NCBI GenBank assembly: GCA_037783415.1
Contig: JAZGTN010000048.1
Coordinates: 1,116,001-1,180,000, forward strand
From: Leptasterias polaris
Lineage: Eukaryota > Echinodermata > Asteroidea > Forcipulatida > Asteriidae
DNA: 64,000 bases
Direction: 5' to 3'
This document shows, one piece after another, positions 26,293 through 38,689 of the stretch. The notes beneath the pieces were generated by a model. That model was given only the letters and a program-made list of their open reading frames with translations, made no database searches and was not told where the DNA came from. Position 1 is the first letter of the stretch, and the number at the start of each line of letters is the position of its first letter. The translations under genes and the position numbers were made by a program.

Positions 26293-26600
26293 CAAAAGAA
26301 AGAGTCCTTAAGAGGGAATTTACAAGTCTCTATAAAACCTCACGTCAAAACAGTGTATAAAATGCCATTGTTTGAATACCCTTACAAAAATACAAAAGCA
26401 TCCAATCACTTCACATTTCAAGTAGTATGGGTCTTTATATTTTTGCATTGGACATAGTTCCTTCCTGGCAGGCAAGAAACCGCGCTGGTCATATGGGACA
26501 TTTTACATTTTGTGTCATAATTTCCAAATAAATTCAAGATCGAGTTTAATACTAAAACAACAGCTGAACACGTTTTGAGATGAGCCTCCTGTTTTCATAT
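26293..26600. repeat. Inverted counterpart of 39190-39490
   Basis: Reversed and complemented, this stretch aligns by eye with 39190-39490. Shared phrases include TATGTCCAATGCAAAAATAT and GAAATGTGAAGTGATTGGATG (in that orientation). A third, more diverged relative lies at 38270-38640. Confidence 0.6.
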
Positions 26601-26604
26601 CAAT

Positions 26605-27985
26605 ATTCTTATATTATAAGTATTACCAGCAGTTTAGATCGGATGTTTAAAAGAATCTGAATAACGAATAGATATAGTATGCGGGTAGGTGAAATTGTCA
26701 ACATTTAGTTCAGTTTTATTTATTATTCGTGCAAGTTTGCCCGAAACAAGGCTAAAAGTCACTTTGGTAAGGGGCTACCTGAAGAAAATATTGAAGATAA
26801 AAAGAACTCAGGGGAACTGATGAAGGCAAAGTATAGAGTTGATGTTCCTCTTAAAACTTTCGATTCTAGGATGGAGGGAAACGTGCACCAGGCAAGGGGT
26901 TTCAAAGAGATGCTGTACGTGGACAAAGCTGTTCGAATGGCTCAAGGATCTACACATCAGAGAATAAGCTGAATATACATAAAGGCGCAACTGATTATAA
27001 TTCGTAACTGTCTTGATTGGCGACGCTAGTTTTTGTGTTAGTGACCGGTAGAGGGCGTAACATAGACTGGCTCTGATAGACTGGGCAAGTCTACGAATCT
27101 CGACCAAAAGATGTTTGTGTGATACAGATGTCTCCTTTCCAGTAATTCGTGTTGCGTTAACAAAACGAACGTCGCCAATCAAGACTAGAATTCATGTAAT
27201 GAGAAAACTACATAAAAAGAAATTGTAAAATGTATAAGCAAGCTTTCACCAATTTTAAGAATATTTTCAAATTTCCTGTTTTAGAATAAACGGACAAAGT
27301 TACATCTCATTTTTATTTTAAAGGTGACATTTACATCCCCTGCAAAGATTATGTTTTTGAGTTTTTAAAAGCCTAGTTTCCCGTTACTACGGAGTCCTAA
27401 AGAAACACAACAAAAATAGATCGTTTCCTTTTAGCTAAAATTCCAACCAATTCCTATTCGTGCACACTTGATTTTGTTCTAGTTATTCAGGATCGTTGTT
27501 GTCGTCTTATTTTATATAATATAAAAAATCAATACAACATTTACACCATTCTACACAATTGAATTTATGCTACAAATTAATTAAAGTGAATGGTTGACTT
27601 GCCTCTTGCTGCTGGCTTTTAAGAAATTGAATAATCATTACGATCTAATCAATTTGAATGATCTTTATATTTGATCAGTGAATGCTAAACTGTTGAAATT
27701 CAGTGTACCCGATAAAGAATGCCTAAAAGAAAATGGAATGACTTCAACGAATCTGAAAGAGAAGAACGAAATCGTGATTGTAAGACAACAAAATTGAATG
27801 TATTCATAGCTATAAAAAAATTAAAATTAACTATAGTGGATTTAGGGGAAAATGTATGAAAATGAATGCACGCGATGAAATAGAATGATTTTTTTTTTAT
27901 GAAACTGGTCAGAAAAATCTTTAATAAAAACCATGGAGTTTGCTCTACTCCTGAATTCGTCAGCCATTTCTTTAAGTCAAAATTT
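26605..27985. repeat. Segmental duplicate of the MCT gene downstream flank
   Basis: This aligns in the same orientation with 39545-41530, the sequence downstream of the MCT-like gene. Shared stretches include CAGCAGTTTAGATCGGATGT, CTAGAATTCATGTAATGAG and GAATTCGTCAGCCATTTCTT. The last match ends where the MCT terminal exon would begin, so the exon itself is not duplicated. It includes a decayed LINE tail at about 26746-26960 (minus strand; frame with VHVSLHPRIESFKRNINS) and a MITE at 27010-27185. Confidence 0.65.
27010..27185. mobile_element. MITE with 16-bp terminal inverted repeats
   Basis: GTCTTGATTGGCGACG at the left end is matched by its exact reverse complement CGTCGCCAATCAAGAC at the right end. 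A diverged copy lies at about 40015-40200 in the paired duplicate. There is no coding capacity. Confidence 0.75.
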
Positions 27986-28521
27986 TTTGAACGTTAAAAA
28001 AAATGTCTGTTTTGTTTGTTATTGTTTAAGAACAACAAACAAAACAAACAGACGATTAAAAACAAAATCCAACATGTTTATAATTTGTGTTTATTTGTTT
28101 TAACTGAACGGTTGCTGTCATCGCTTCTTGGTGGTACTTGAATATGGTAAAAATAGTTAGTACTAGCCCTTTTCTTTGCTCTGTATCACCAGGTAAGGAG
28201 TTTAGCGACTCGAGGAGTAGTACTGTCAGTAGCTAGTACTCACATGTACAGTACATTTACAGTACACACGGTGCGGATTGCTTTACCGAAACATTGCCAG
28301 ATTGCAAACTTTTGTCTGTGTTCACACACGCTACACACAAAGAGTTAAAACTGCATTCTTCTTTGGGTCTCAGAAATATTTACCAAGATCTTTCTGTCAA
28401 ATGAACTTACCAAGCCATGTCATTTAGGCGATTATGGTCTCCATTCATTGCCACCTTCGTCGGCCTAATCGTCGTTCAGTTCGCGCGGTGGCACAACTGG
28501 CTCAAATCAAAGCCGCTGACT

Positions 28522-28712
28522 TTAGATCTCGATCAGCATCTGTTCGTCGTAGCTGGCATCGGGCTTGTCTTCTCCAGGCGGGATGCCATTGTTAGAATTA
28601 CTATCAGTCAAACTGGAGTAATACAGCTTTTCCTCCACAGTGCTGTGTTCCTCCCAGGACTCATCATTATCACAAAAATCGGCCATACTTTTATGCAAGT
28701 TCTCGGCTCGTT
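28522..28712 (-). CDS. Candidate terminal exon, acidic cytoplasmic tail (unassigned)
   Basis: On the minus strand an open frame of about 60 residues reads through ENLHKSMADFCDNDESWEEH and GIPPGEDKPDASYDEQ to a stop at 28522. It is rich in Asp, Glu and Ser and looks like a cytoplasmic tail. A possible splice acceptor (GGAAACAG) precedes 28712 and would need an incoming phase-1 exon. The SLC46-type gene upstream lacks its last exon but ends in phase 2, so a direct join would shift frame and stop after a few residues. An unseen small exon may lie between, or this may belong to another gene. The hydrophobic plus-strand frame here is the antisense shadow. Confidence 0.35.
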
Positions 28713-28826
28713 CTGTTTCCAAATACAATGGCAGCACGGACGACCATCGTATAAGTGAGTAAACCGGAGTGTACGCAGCATGTACACGCACACGTTGTAC
28801 ACATAATAATGAATCTACGAACGGGC

Positions 28827-28847
28827 GGGGGGGGGGGGGGGGGGGGG
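28827..28847. repeat. Poly(G) tract
   Basis: A run of about 21 G. Comparable C or G runs occur at 33632-33649, 36512-36531, 52389-52404, 52805-52826 and 56416-56427. Their lengths are prone to sequencing error. Confidence 0.9.
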
Positions 28848-29320
28848 TCGGTTCTAAAACAACACGTGTCCACGGCCATACGTCATAAAAACTGGTGAAA
28901 TGTATTATTCATGACAGGTAAGTGAAGTGATGACGACACACTCCTTTCGCGAAACGACCTCCGGACTGGAACAGATTCAGGTCAAATTATTGTCCTTTTA
29001 AAAACACGTCTAAACTATATTAAACCATTGTTTAAGTGAAACTTAGGTCTTTATTACACTCCAGCAAACATGAATTTAAACATTAAGCGTACTTTTCTAT
29101 CCCTTTCGTGTACTTCTTTAACACAAAATTACATGGATGCTTGTTGTCCCTGGTCTTTGCCTCGACCCTTCAAAAGTTTCCGGCCGTGACCAAAGAAAGT
29201 GGCTTGGACGCCCATATCAACAGCGGCTAGAACTACCAATTTCAGTGAGGAGAAATTTTAGACTTGTCTGATTTAAGACACTTTTTTTGTCTGCATGGTG
29301 ACCAAAATTGCCGTTATACT

Positions 29321-29650
29321 TTAATAATAATAATAATAATACTCGGTTCTTATGTAGCGCTTTATCACCCCTAGGGGCGTATCAAAGCGCTCAGTATTTT
29401 TTCCTGCAAGGTATGTGGAGCTACGTTTTGAAGTATGAAACATTTTCCTTTACATAGCACCATGTAATGGTTTACAAGGTGCTGTGGCGCATAATTATGC
29501 AGCCATTCAAACCAGGAACACCGGGGCGAACCCCTTCTCTTTTCGATAAGTGCATGGGTTCTTTTACGTGCATTACACAACACACGGGACCAACGGCTTT
29601 ACGTCCCATCCGAAGGACGGAGCAATAATGGTTAAGTGTCTTGCTTAAAA
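29321..29650 (-). repeat. SINE body with (TAA)n tail
   Basis: Read on the minus strand this is the 3' body of a tRNA-derived SINE. It contains CCTTCGGATGGGACGTAAAG, CACGTAAAAGAACCC and GGTGTTCCTGGTTTGAATGG, and ends in an (ATT)n tail at 29321-29341. A second copy of part of the body is at 55090-55188. The tRNA-like head lies about 800 bases upstream at 30476-30557, so the SINE appears split by later insertion. Confidence 0.7.
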
Positions 29651-30475
29651 CCCTGCAACGAGGCACCTGTTTCGGCGAACCATGCATTCGTGGCCTTGGA
29701 AGCAGTGACTTCCACTTGCATTTCAGAGGGTTCGTTTCGTAATTTCTCAACGATTTCTTTAGCTAATTGTGTTGCAGGTGTTACCTGTAATTATTTGAAA
29801 CCTATTTGTTTGGATATTTTTAATTATAATTATTATAAAGAAAAACAAAAGAAATAAAGAGTTGACCAAAAATTGTTGTCATTTTTCGTTTTGATTATTA
29901 TTTTCTGGACGCCAAAACAATATCATACAGAAAACAAGTTCTTTCTCAGAAAATACATAAATAAACCAAGGAGGAATACAATCCTCAAACCCCGTAATAA
30001 ATCTTACAACGCCAGCCGCCCGGCACACTTTTTACAAGCCTCAAGCCCTCTTGTGATCTAAATATACTACAACAACTTGATGTGGCCACAATGTCTGGAG
30101 GACAAGGGGGTGGTGCTCTGTGGCTAACCACATAAGCTGTCGGCAAGACATCAGAGGACAATCTCCTACTACAGATGTTTCATTCATGTCTGTGTGGGCC
30201 TCAACAGTGACTTGCAGTGACAGTGACATAGCAAGCTGGCCATATCTTGTATACAAACGATACTGACAATTTTTGTACACAGAGCATTGGACGAATTTTT
30301 TGCTCTGCCCACTCTGACCAATTAGTCAACGACCCCTGTTGATTGACACCCCTTTCAGACTGTGTATAAGGGTACAGGGTACGATATCATGTATTATGGC
30401 ATGCCTAGGATTTAGCACACGCTTGCGGAAATGTTTTTCTTTGTTTGTGGAAGACGCGTCATCCAATGTCACTCA
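29651..30475. other. Non-coding stretch inside the split SINE
   Basis: Apparently inserted or rearranged sequence between SINE body and head. It is AT-rich at 29800-30000. I see no coding exon, RNA gene or clear terminal inverted repeats. Confidence 0.4.
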
Positions 30476-30557
30476 CTGCAGGGACTGGGACTCGAACCCA
30501 CACTCTGCTGATCTGAAACACCAGAGCTTGAGTCCGCTGCTCTTATCCACTCGGCCA
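30476..30557 (-). repeat. tRNA-Leu-like SINE head
   Basis: On the minus strand the sequence contains GTGGCCGAGTGG (A box) and GGTTCGAGTCCC (B box), with GACTCAAGCTCTG where the anticodon arm should be. This gives an internal RNA polymerase III promoter of tRNA-Leu type. The ends cannot pair as an acceptor stem, so it is not a functional tRNA gene. A related head is at 55680-55745. Confidence 0.75.
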
Positions 30558-30576
30558 CTAACCCTAACCCTAACCC
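30558..30576. repeat. Short interstitial telomere-like repeat
   Basis: Three units of CCCTAA directly adjoin the 5' edge of the SINE head, reading as TTAGGG repeats on the SINE strand. Another short CCTAACCCTAACC occurs near 34995. Confidence 0.7.
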
Positions 30577-31774
30577 ACTTTAAGTCATAAAGAAATCATG
30601 CTGCACTGAGGGTTCCTTGCCCCAGAAGTTCCTTGCAATCTGTAAATCCAGGATTACCAAAAGATGGAAATGACATCATTTGAATACACCTGCCGAAATG
30701 TAGCTTCATACTTTTGTCGGTGATGTCTCTCGCCTCTGCAAGTTGGACAAACCCTTATTTCTTTGGACGCGAGCCAGCTAGTAGGGCGCCCTCTGGGAAC
30801 TCTTTGTAGTTAGCCAAACCCGCAGACATACTCCAGCTTTGTATGCCCCTGTATAGATAATTATAGATATGGTAAAGTTGATTAATCAGTTCGAACACAC
30901 TCATGGTTGTTATCTATCCCAGCATGGAGGTAGAACCTCCATGATCTCAGATAACGTGTTTTCGTGTACAAGCTGTCGTATAAATTGACGTCATTACTAC
31001 CGCTTTGGTCAATTTGTACTTAGGCGCGGTACCTGCTCAGTTGGCAGCTCGCTAAACACAAAATCTTCAGGTCTTTTAAGTTTTAGTGAACGGATAAAAG
31101 TTAATATAAATATGAATCAATACAAGGTACATGTGCAATCCAATCTCTGTAATTTTCATTATTTTGCTTTGTGATTTTGCATAAGAATTGTCAAAACTGC
31201 TAGCCTTGTGGCAAATCAAAATTGGAGATCCTTAGACTCGAAAACAAAGCTTTGGTTTCCATTCCACCAAATCTGTATGCAGAGCTCAATATGAAACATT
31301 TACAAGTTTTATTGTATCTATCTCCATTTATATAGGATTAAAACAACAAAACGGTTCCAAAAACCAAAAGTATACTTTGCCTTTAAGTGCTGTATACTGG
31401 GTACTGTAAACAAAAAAATGCCGAATAGAGACACACAATGGCTACCCATTCTTCGACGAAGTTGTAAACGAACTGTGACGTGATCGATACAAGGTCTATT
31501 CGTCTGCTCAGAACTTTAAAGTAGTGCAATTTGTATGGGTTTCATAAAATTGCTTTTGCATATTTTAGAGCTCCTGGTATTAGTGAAGTTAATTGATCAA
31601 GAGTGGTCTTCAAAGTATTTGTTTGGCAAAAAGAAATATTCATTTTCTAGAAGTAAAATATGTACTCCTTGATATACATTTTCAAATTTGTACGCATTTA
31701 GTATGAAATGACAATTAATTATCTTATAGTTCTGAGCAGACGTATTTATAATGTTTGTATTCTATTGTACTTAC
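30577..31774. other. Non-coding region downstream of the SLC46-like exons
   Basis: No convincing exon is seen, although the missing last exon of the SLC46-like gene could be hidden here. A fragment of a TTAA-type MITE lies at about 31300-31386 and ends in AAAAGTATACTTTGCCTTTA, matching 57630-57656. Confidence 0.4.
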
Positions 31775-34700
31775 ATGACCAGAGTGGACGGTATCACTGC
31801 GAGGCCGGCCATTAATTTAAAAACAAACTTTGGATCATCAGCAACAGTCGCGGTATAGATGGAGCCAAATATAAGAGGAGCCAAGAAACTTGCAAGACCT
31901 TCTATGGCAGAAGTCACGCCAAACAAGCTCCCTAGGAAGTAGAATCATTTAACCACATGTGGTTCACATAAGTTATGAAAAAGAAGTTATTTTGATTTGA
32001 ATGCCTGCCAAAGCAAGCAAGAAAGTAAGTTTGCCCAAAACCCCTAAAAGAGATAACGGGCTGGTTTGAAGTTGTTGAAAGTCAACAGTGGGTGACACAC
32101 TCACCGGTCCTTTTCTATTCTCGTCGCTGATTGATGGAAAAGGTCCGGCCGGAGCCATATATTGAAAGAGTTGCGACAACTTGCGATTATAAGCCATTAA
32201 CTGTGTCCAAAAAGACGCATGGGCGATTACAGGGTGCCAGACAAGTCTGCTGGGTTGTGCTGCATTTGGACCCCAAAATGGCGTCCACAAACCACGTGAC
32301 CAAAAAAACTGAACGCTCTATGTCGCACAAGTGCATGTCTTTATCCTTGCAGATAAAGACAGGGGACCAGTTTACTCGAGGACCAGCTATACTTATTCGG
32401 ACGCCCGCAATTGTCTCAAAAGTCTCCCATTGGTACAAAGGGCCGTATTAAATTTTGGTTGGTGGCTTTCGCTCGATAAAATACAATCCCCACACATTAG
32501 GAACCAAGTTTAGTACGTAAGACATGAGTCAGTACTAAATCTGGATGCGTTTAAAACTCGCAGTTACCTTTTGTTTTTCAAATTGTTTTAATAATTAGCA
32601 AACTTGCATGTGTGGAAATATGAATTTAGGCCCGTAATGAAACAGTATCAGAAAACTTGAGTACTTACCGAACTGTTGTTTCTGGGCATAGTTGGACACA
32701 CTGGCTGTAATGATTGCACCCGGTACAATACGAAAACAACCAAAAACAGCAACTGGAGGGAAAACAATGGTTTAATTAATATTAAAACTTATTCAAGTGG
32801 TGAGTCTATTGATTTTCATGGCTTAGATTTCACAATTCTTCTTTAGATTCTTACCGAGCGCAGTTCTTGCTGAAGTTCAGTTTTTAAAAAGTTCACTTGA
32901 CTCAAGTTCTGTTGGCTTGGTCATTGATTGGGATGTAGCCTGCATGTTCGATTTTCGGTCATCACACAATAAAACATGGCATTGAATGGACATTTAAAGT
33001 TGATGACCTAATTTTTGTCAAAAGACTTTTTATAAATGAACGAATTTTTGACAGATAGGCTGTTTGAAAACAAAACATACACAAACTTTCGCATATGCCA
33101 TGAACAATGCATAAAATACATTAATGTAACATGAACAATTGTTTGTTCATGGCTGATGAACGTGAGTGTCGGATCCTGACTAGTTTTTTCTTCTTCCCCT
33201 TTTAACTACCACTTCGGTAGTTTTGTTTATTTATTTTTTTGTTTGTTTGTTTGTTTGTTGGGTTGTTTGTTTGTTTGTTGATTTTTCTCACGCAATACCT
33301 TCAATGAAAGTTTATAATTATAGCTTGTAACTTATCCGACTCTTTAGAAATAGCAAAATTTAAATTAAAATTTCCGGATAAAATTTGCCAAAAATCAGAC
33401 CTAGGATCTTTAGCTGTATTCTCTTTTCTTCACCCAGGAGTAAAATGGTACCCGCTGTGAAGCAGCCATGTTATGGTTCTTGTGATTGATTTAGCTGCAA
33501 TTATGGCATTATGTACACTTCCAAAAGAGCTGAGATGGTAGTGTGGCTGCTGAGCGACCTGGGTAGGGTACGTTCATGCTCAATGAGCATCGAAAATGCC
33601 AGGTACAAGTGTGGCAGGATTGTCTGTCGACCCCCCCCCCCCCCCCCCTTCCATTCAGTGAATAAATGTAGAGTTATCATCTGATGACAGCGCCCTCATT
33701 TGAATCACTTTCCAGCAGCCCGTGTTAATAATTAAATTATTCATCTGATGGGGGGTGGGGGACAAACATACACACACAATATGGAATATGGAATATGACA
33801 GCAGGATATTCTGGGATGCGTTCCACTTGCGCAAACGTTGCCAACGTTTGCAAACGTTTGCCGACAATTTTGAGTGGAACGAGTTGTGCGCCAACAACGT
33901 TGGCGAACGTTAGCAACCACAGGCGAACGTATTTCTGAGGTGTTGGTGGGTGGTTTTAATGGTATACAACAAAACGTATTTTCACGAAAATAGTTATAAT
34001 GTGTTTTCAGTGGTTGGCAACGCAGTCAGGTGGAGTTGAAATGACAACTAAATTACTTGAAGTCGTAATATGATGTATAAACGAGGACTGAAATTTACTT
34101 ACAATACATCAAAAAACAAGTTACTAAAAATAAAATTAATACGGTGTCGCCATCTTCATTACAGAGCGCCGCCATAATGACCTCAAGAAGTGAGCAACTA
34201 ATAGTCCCAAGGACCAAAAACGTAATTGCGCGAACGGTCGCGATCTCTTTGCGCAAGTGGAACGCACCCCACCCCCATACAACGAATTATGCAGACATTT
34301 CGTCTGATGACAGCGCCCTCTAACTTCCTTCAACCCAATGTAATAAGTTACCGTATGGGTGACACACACAGCCTAGGGAGAAGATCTCCCAATAACACAA
34401 GTACGCTAAAAATGTTCATTATTATAGTTTGATTATAATTATTTACTTAGAAATATTCCGGTATCTGTCCGAGCATAAATCGGTATAACTGTGCTGACCA
34501 ACATCGATAAGATACCGATCTGGATTAACATGTTGTCGTCAAAATATCTCTTCAGGACTTTGGCTGCAATCAACAGACCTGAAACAAAGACCAGAAAATA
34601 AATTAAATGCAAATCGAAAAAACATTTCATCAAGGCTTGACCTACCCCAGTTCATGCCTACCACTTATCTCTGAGCAACTTCGGGTGCCAACCTTTTGTC

Positions 34701-37323
34701 ATTGTTGCCATTTATTATAACGCGTGCGTGGTCTGTGTTTGTACTCGACGGTGTCTAGTCGATTTTGGCAACAAGGCGACGACGTGTGAGCAGAAAAATG
34801 TGAAGTATAACCATAAAAAAATTAATAAATAGTAAACTTACTGGTACAACCATGTATGGGAGTGTTGGCTCTGAAAAGAGCCATTGTGGTAAGAAAAAAT
34901 GTGTTGCATAAAATATTTTGCATGTTTGTGGAATGATGATATATTTTTAAATGTCTTATGTTGGCACAAACCTGCAATCTTTCTCCGTCACGTTACCTAA
35001 CCCTAACCGCCATCTTGAAAAAGTGACGTAACTTCACAAGTTGACAAGAGAAACAGTGCTGTGCCTGTGAGACTAGGTTGATCTAGTTGGACTAGCTAGT
35101 TAAACCATGCAGCATTCGAGTGACATCTAGATCGACTATGGTAAGTCTGTAAAATCTAGTCAGCCATCCAAACTTCATCTCCCCTTTGTTTGTTAAAAAG
35201 CGGAAGTTTAAAGGCAGCCACTTGTCTTAAAAACTCAGTGATTTCATTGGGTAGACATACAAGGATTAAGTATACAATGACAATGAGTGTAGTGGGTGTA
35301 CGTACACCCAATGTCATGGCATGCAAGGCCAAATGTACGATCTAAAGCTGGTATCTGACTTAAAAGTGTGACGTCACTGGTTCGGGTATTGTCAAGTGAC
35401 TCGCTCATTGGAGCCCTATTAGAGTTGCAACTTTTCAACCGGAATGCCTTCAGTGTATATAGGCATCATTACGTACATGTATCCAATTAGTATACGTGCT
35501 GGTAGGTTAGGCCTTGACTGCGCGCGCACTTTCCACGTCACGCAGTGTCACACACCTTCGCCTCAATGCGATCATGACGTTCTTGTAAAATAAATCTTCC
35601 TTTATGTACATTTGTTAAAGATTAACCCGAGTTATAGGTTAAACCTCTTTACCATAAAAGTTACGAATTTGTTATTGTATTTCTTCCTCCATGGTATAAT
35701 TTTTTTCTTCTCCACCTACCTATGGCACAAGATGCTAGTTTTGCCAAACCGAAATAACCAATAAGACTTGGAGACCAGCAGAAGGGCGCCCCCAACACAT
35801 ATATTTGTATCACGATCAAGAAGTAGATGGTCAACATGACGTACATGAGAAGGCTCAAACTGTACAGTGCAAGAATGACGTTGCATTCTCCAGTGTCAGG
35901 ATTCCTGAACAGTGCAAGAATAGCCTTACACAGAGAGATCACGCCTTGGTCTGGCGTCTCTTTGCCGTTGGGGGCGTTGTCAAGGTCGTCTGTGGACTTT
36001 TCCTTTTCCTGTGTAGATAAGAGACGATAACAATGAGGCTATGGATAGGCTCGTCTCGGGTTTTTTTTTCGACGATGCCAATGTACGGATTTGGGTCAGT
36101 TCGAGTCGAAAAATCACATCATGACTATACTGAACGGTGCAAAAAGTCCAAGTGTAAATCGCACAATTTTGACCGTATGAGGGCATGTCTGAACCAAGGG
36201 TCTTCATTTGACCTCAACTTGTGAATTCATTAAACTTGCCTAGCTCCTGGAGAGTATGTAAACAAATATTCAAAATAATGTCAAATTGGGAATCGGAAGG
36301 TCACAGGGGATTTTCCCTCACGGCGATTTGTGTAGAAATTTCGTCTGATAGCGCCCTCTTTTGACTCGACTTCCTTCAGCACATGTTATATTAACAATAA
36401 TGTGGGACATGCGCCGGGGGACTAAATCCCCCATTATGACACCGCAAATAAAGACAATATCATGCACTAGCGGCACATGCTTGATCCGCGGTTTGCCAAC
36501 CTTCTACTAACAGCCCCCCCCCCCCCCCCCCCACCCCATTGCATAGCGGGCACGACATCAAAATGATTGTCACATAAACTCAAACAATTATAAGTTCCAG
36601 ATAGTGGTTTCTTACCTCAATAATCGGTGGAAATATAGCAACAAAGATAGTAGTCCCAAGACAGATGAAAAAGAGGACGACGAAAGCAGTAACAAAGCCA
36701 GCGCCCTCTATTATATATCCAATGGCAATCTGTGCAACACCCTGCGCACAGAAGCTAATCGTTTGCAGATAGATGACATAAACTGCTCGGTCTGTGTCCA
36801 TATTCGAAGAAATTAAATACGAAATCATCGTCGCAATCTGGAGATAGAACCCCCCTCCCAGCGCAAGAAAAGCGGGTGCTGTCAGTGTCCACCACGGCGA
36901 TAGGTTAAAAATCAAAATGACTACATACGTCGCCATATGGAGTGTTACTCCGACGCATGGTAAAACAGCCACAAATTGTAGCTGTTTGTTGCTCCGCGCG
37001 CCGTCACTCCAAGACGACAAGAACATGACGATCAGCAGCGATGGTAGGCTTCCCACCAGGCCCCCAACAAATATAACTGAAGAAGATTGTCCTTGAATCG
37101 CTGCATTATCCTCGTCATTCCCAGTGGTGTTCGCTTGCTCAGAGCACGGCCCAGTCGAGGTGATATTCTTGCCTTCAAACCCCAGCTCAAATGAGACCAA
37201 GTATTCAATTGCTTGGATAGTGGTAGGACCTATTGCACCGAACGGGATTCCCGCGAGGAACGCATAGATATAGACGGCTGTTGTGGTGGACAGCCATTTT
37301 GAAGAATTTGATGTCCGTTCCAT
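31775..37323 (-). CDS. SLC46-type (proton-coupled folate transporter-like) membrane transporter
   Basis: Major facilitator protein of the SLC46 family (PCFT and relatives), expected to move a small anionic substrate with protons across plasma or lysosomal membrane; substrate not deducible. Five exons with GT-AG borders and consistent phases: 36616-37323, 35720-36008, 34447-34578, 32669-32752 and 31775-31931. Together they give 456 residues plus two bases of a codon. ATG at 37323 is followed by a first transmembrane helix and an extracellular loop with sequons at N53 and N65, as in PCFT. SSWSDG (Asp107) matches the family's loop 2-3 motif, and GGGFYLQIATMISYL the helix 5 region. Exon 2 starts with an acidic loop; exon 5 ends in helix 12 after FGSIYTATV. 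The final exon with the stop is not identified. A 5' UTR acceptor at about 37351 may join a donor at 38037 (CCAG/GTGAGT). Confidence 0.85.
31932..32668 (-). other. Intron 4 of the SLC46-like gene
   Basis: Frames of 80-106 residues occur on both strands between 31973 and 32513, but none has splice borders in phase with the flanking exons or a recognisable domain. I see no repeat with clear ends. Confidence 0.5.
33238..33283. repeat. GTTT microsatellite
   Basis: Imperfect (TTTG)n with two interruptions, in intron 3 of the SLC46-like gene. Confidence 0.85.
33813..34269. mobile_element. MITE with TIR around GCGTTCCACTTGCGCAAA
   Basis: The left end GATGCGTTCCACTTGCGCAA is matched by TTGCGCAAGTGGAACGCACC at the right end. 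It carries internal short inverted repeats of the AACGTTTGC type, is about 457 bases long and has no coding capacity. It lies in intron 3 of the SLC46-like gene. On both sides are copies of a dispersed phrase, CTGATGACAGCGCCCTC (about 33680 and 34304), with another form near 36342. Confidence 0.75.
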
Positions 37324-38689
37324 TGTGAGTCAGTGAGGCACTTTATCTGTTTTTAGGTGGAATAAATACTATCAGCTAGTTCTGGGGGAAAAGAGAAGAA
37401 ATCAAACTAGTTCTCAATAAAGTGTATAATTGTGCTACAGAATTTGAATAAACCAATATTCAGAATGCCAAAGTGTGGCCAAACATTTTCCGAAGACCAT
37501 GAACACACTGTTCCGAAACGTCGAGACATTATTCTATCCCGGTTCGTCTCAGAACCACTACTTCTTTATAATACGACAGGTTTTTTTTTTATGATTGCCT
37601 CCCGCAAACTAGAACTTCTTTTGGGTTTACAGCTGTAAAAATCTTTAAGTTAGAGAAAAATTTAATAGTTAAAAAATCAGGTGTTTTTTAGCTTCCATTT
37701 GTATTTGGAAAAATTTATTTTTTGCAAATTAAATTGGATCTACCGAAAGGCCTAGCCTTGGTTCCAAGACCATGGTGTTTGCGAGTACACAAAGTACCAT
37801 GCCTTCAAGGCTAGCATTGGTGCGTTCGTTTCCTTTGTCTGACCGCTGGTATTGTCAGGAAACCCCATGGCTTGTGTACTATATGGACTATTAGTCTCCA
37901 CAGTCTCCTGTGGTATTTTGGGGGAAGAGCCAGTTGGGCAGGAGACTATACGATAGTAAGAAAGGGTCCAAACTAGGGATATAAATAAATCCATTCTACC
38001 CCAAACTATTCATAAAAAAAACAACAAGGAACTCACCTGGACACGTTTAAATACAGCTGTATGTTCGTCTGGATAATCTATAAGTCACAGTATTATCAAA
38101 CTTTGATGTACCTTCATTCGTATCGTATAACAATATAGTACCAGCAAATTAGATCGGCTGCCCAAAAATCTGAATAACTGTCAATTTACGCGGGTAGGTA
38201 AAACTCCTAATATTTTAATCGTGTAGACCATGTGACCTGTGACCCCACATGTTTACAAAAGAGCCACAGAGCCTGGCTTTCCGGCAGGCATAGTTTGTAC
38301 GCAGCTCAATGGAAGAAAACAATAAATCTTATGTTTTATGGAGATTGCACTGTCTAATTTGTCTCAATTTTTTTTGATTTGAAGAAAATGGGGACGTCTC
38401 AAAAGCTGTACAGCTGTTGCTTTTGTAACTTTTGAATTGATGTGAAAATTATGACACAAAATGTACATTTTCCCGTATGGCCTGTGTAGTATCTTGCCTG
38501 TCAGGAAATGCATTAGAATGTACAATGTAACTATTTCTGTAGAAAAACAAATGTAACATGGTCTATAAAGATAGACGCAGACAGATTTTATGTGTTGAGA
38601 AAATGGAAGACGTAATACAGACCTTCCTTGGACATAAAACAGTTGTTTCAAATTATATTTACGTAGTATTGTAACGGTGATGATTTTTG

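Noticed and set aside
26808..27182. 124-residue minus-strand frame
   Set aside because: It joins a decayed LINE tail to a MITE by chance readthrough.
28417..28758. Hydrophobic 113-residue plus-strand frame
   Set aside because: It is the antisense of an acidic, Ser/Asn-rich minus-strand frame and has no recognisable membrane-protein motif.
30476..30557. Functional tRNA-Leu gene
   Set aside because: A and B boxes are present but the ends do not pair as an acceptor stem, and the copy belongs to a SINE pattern.
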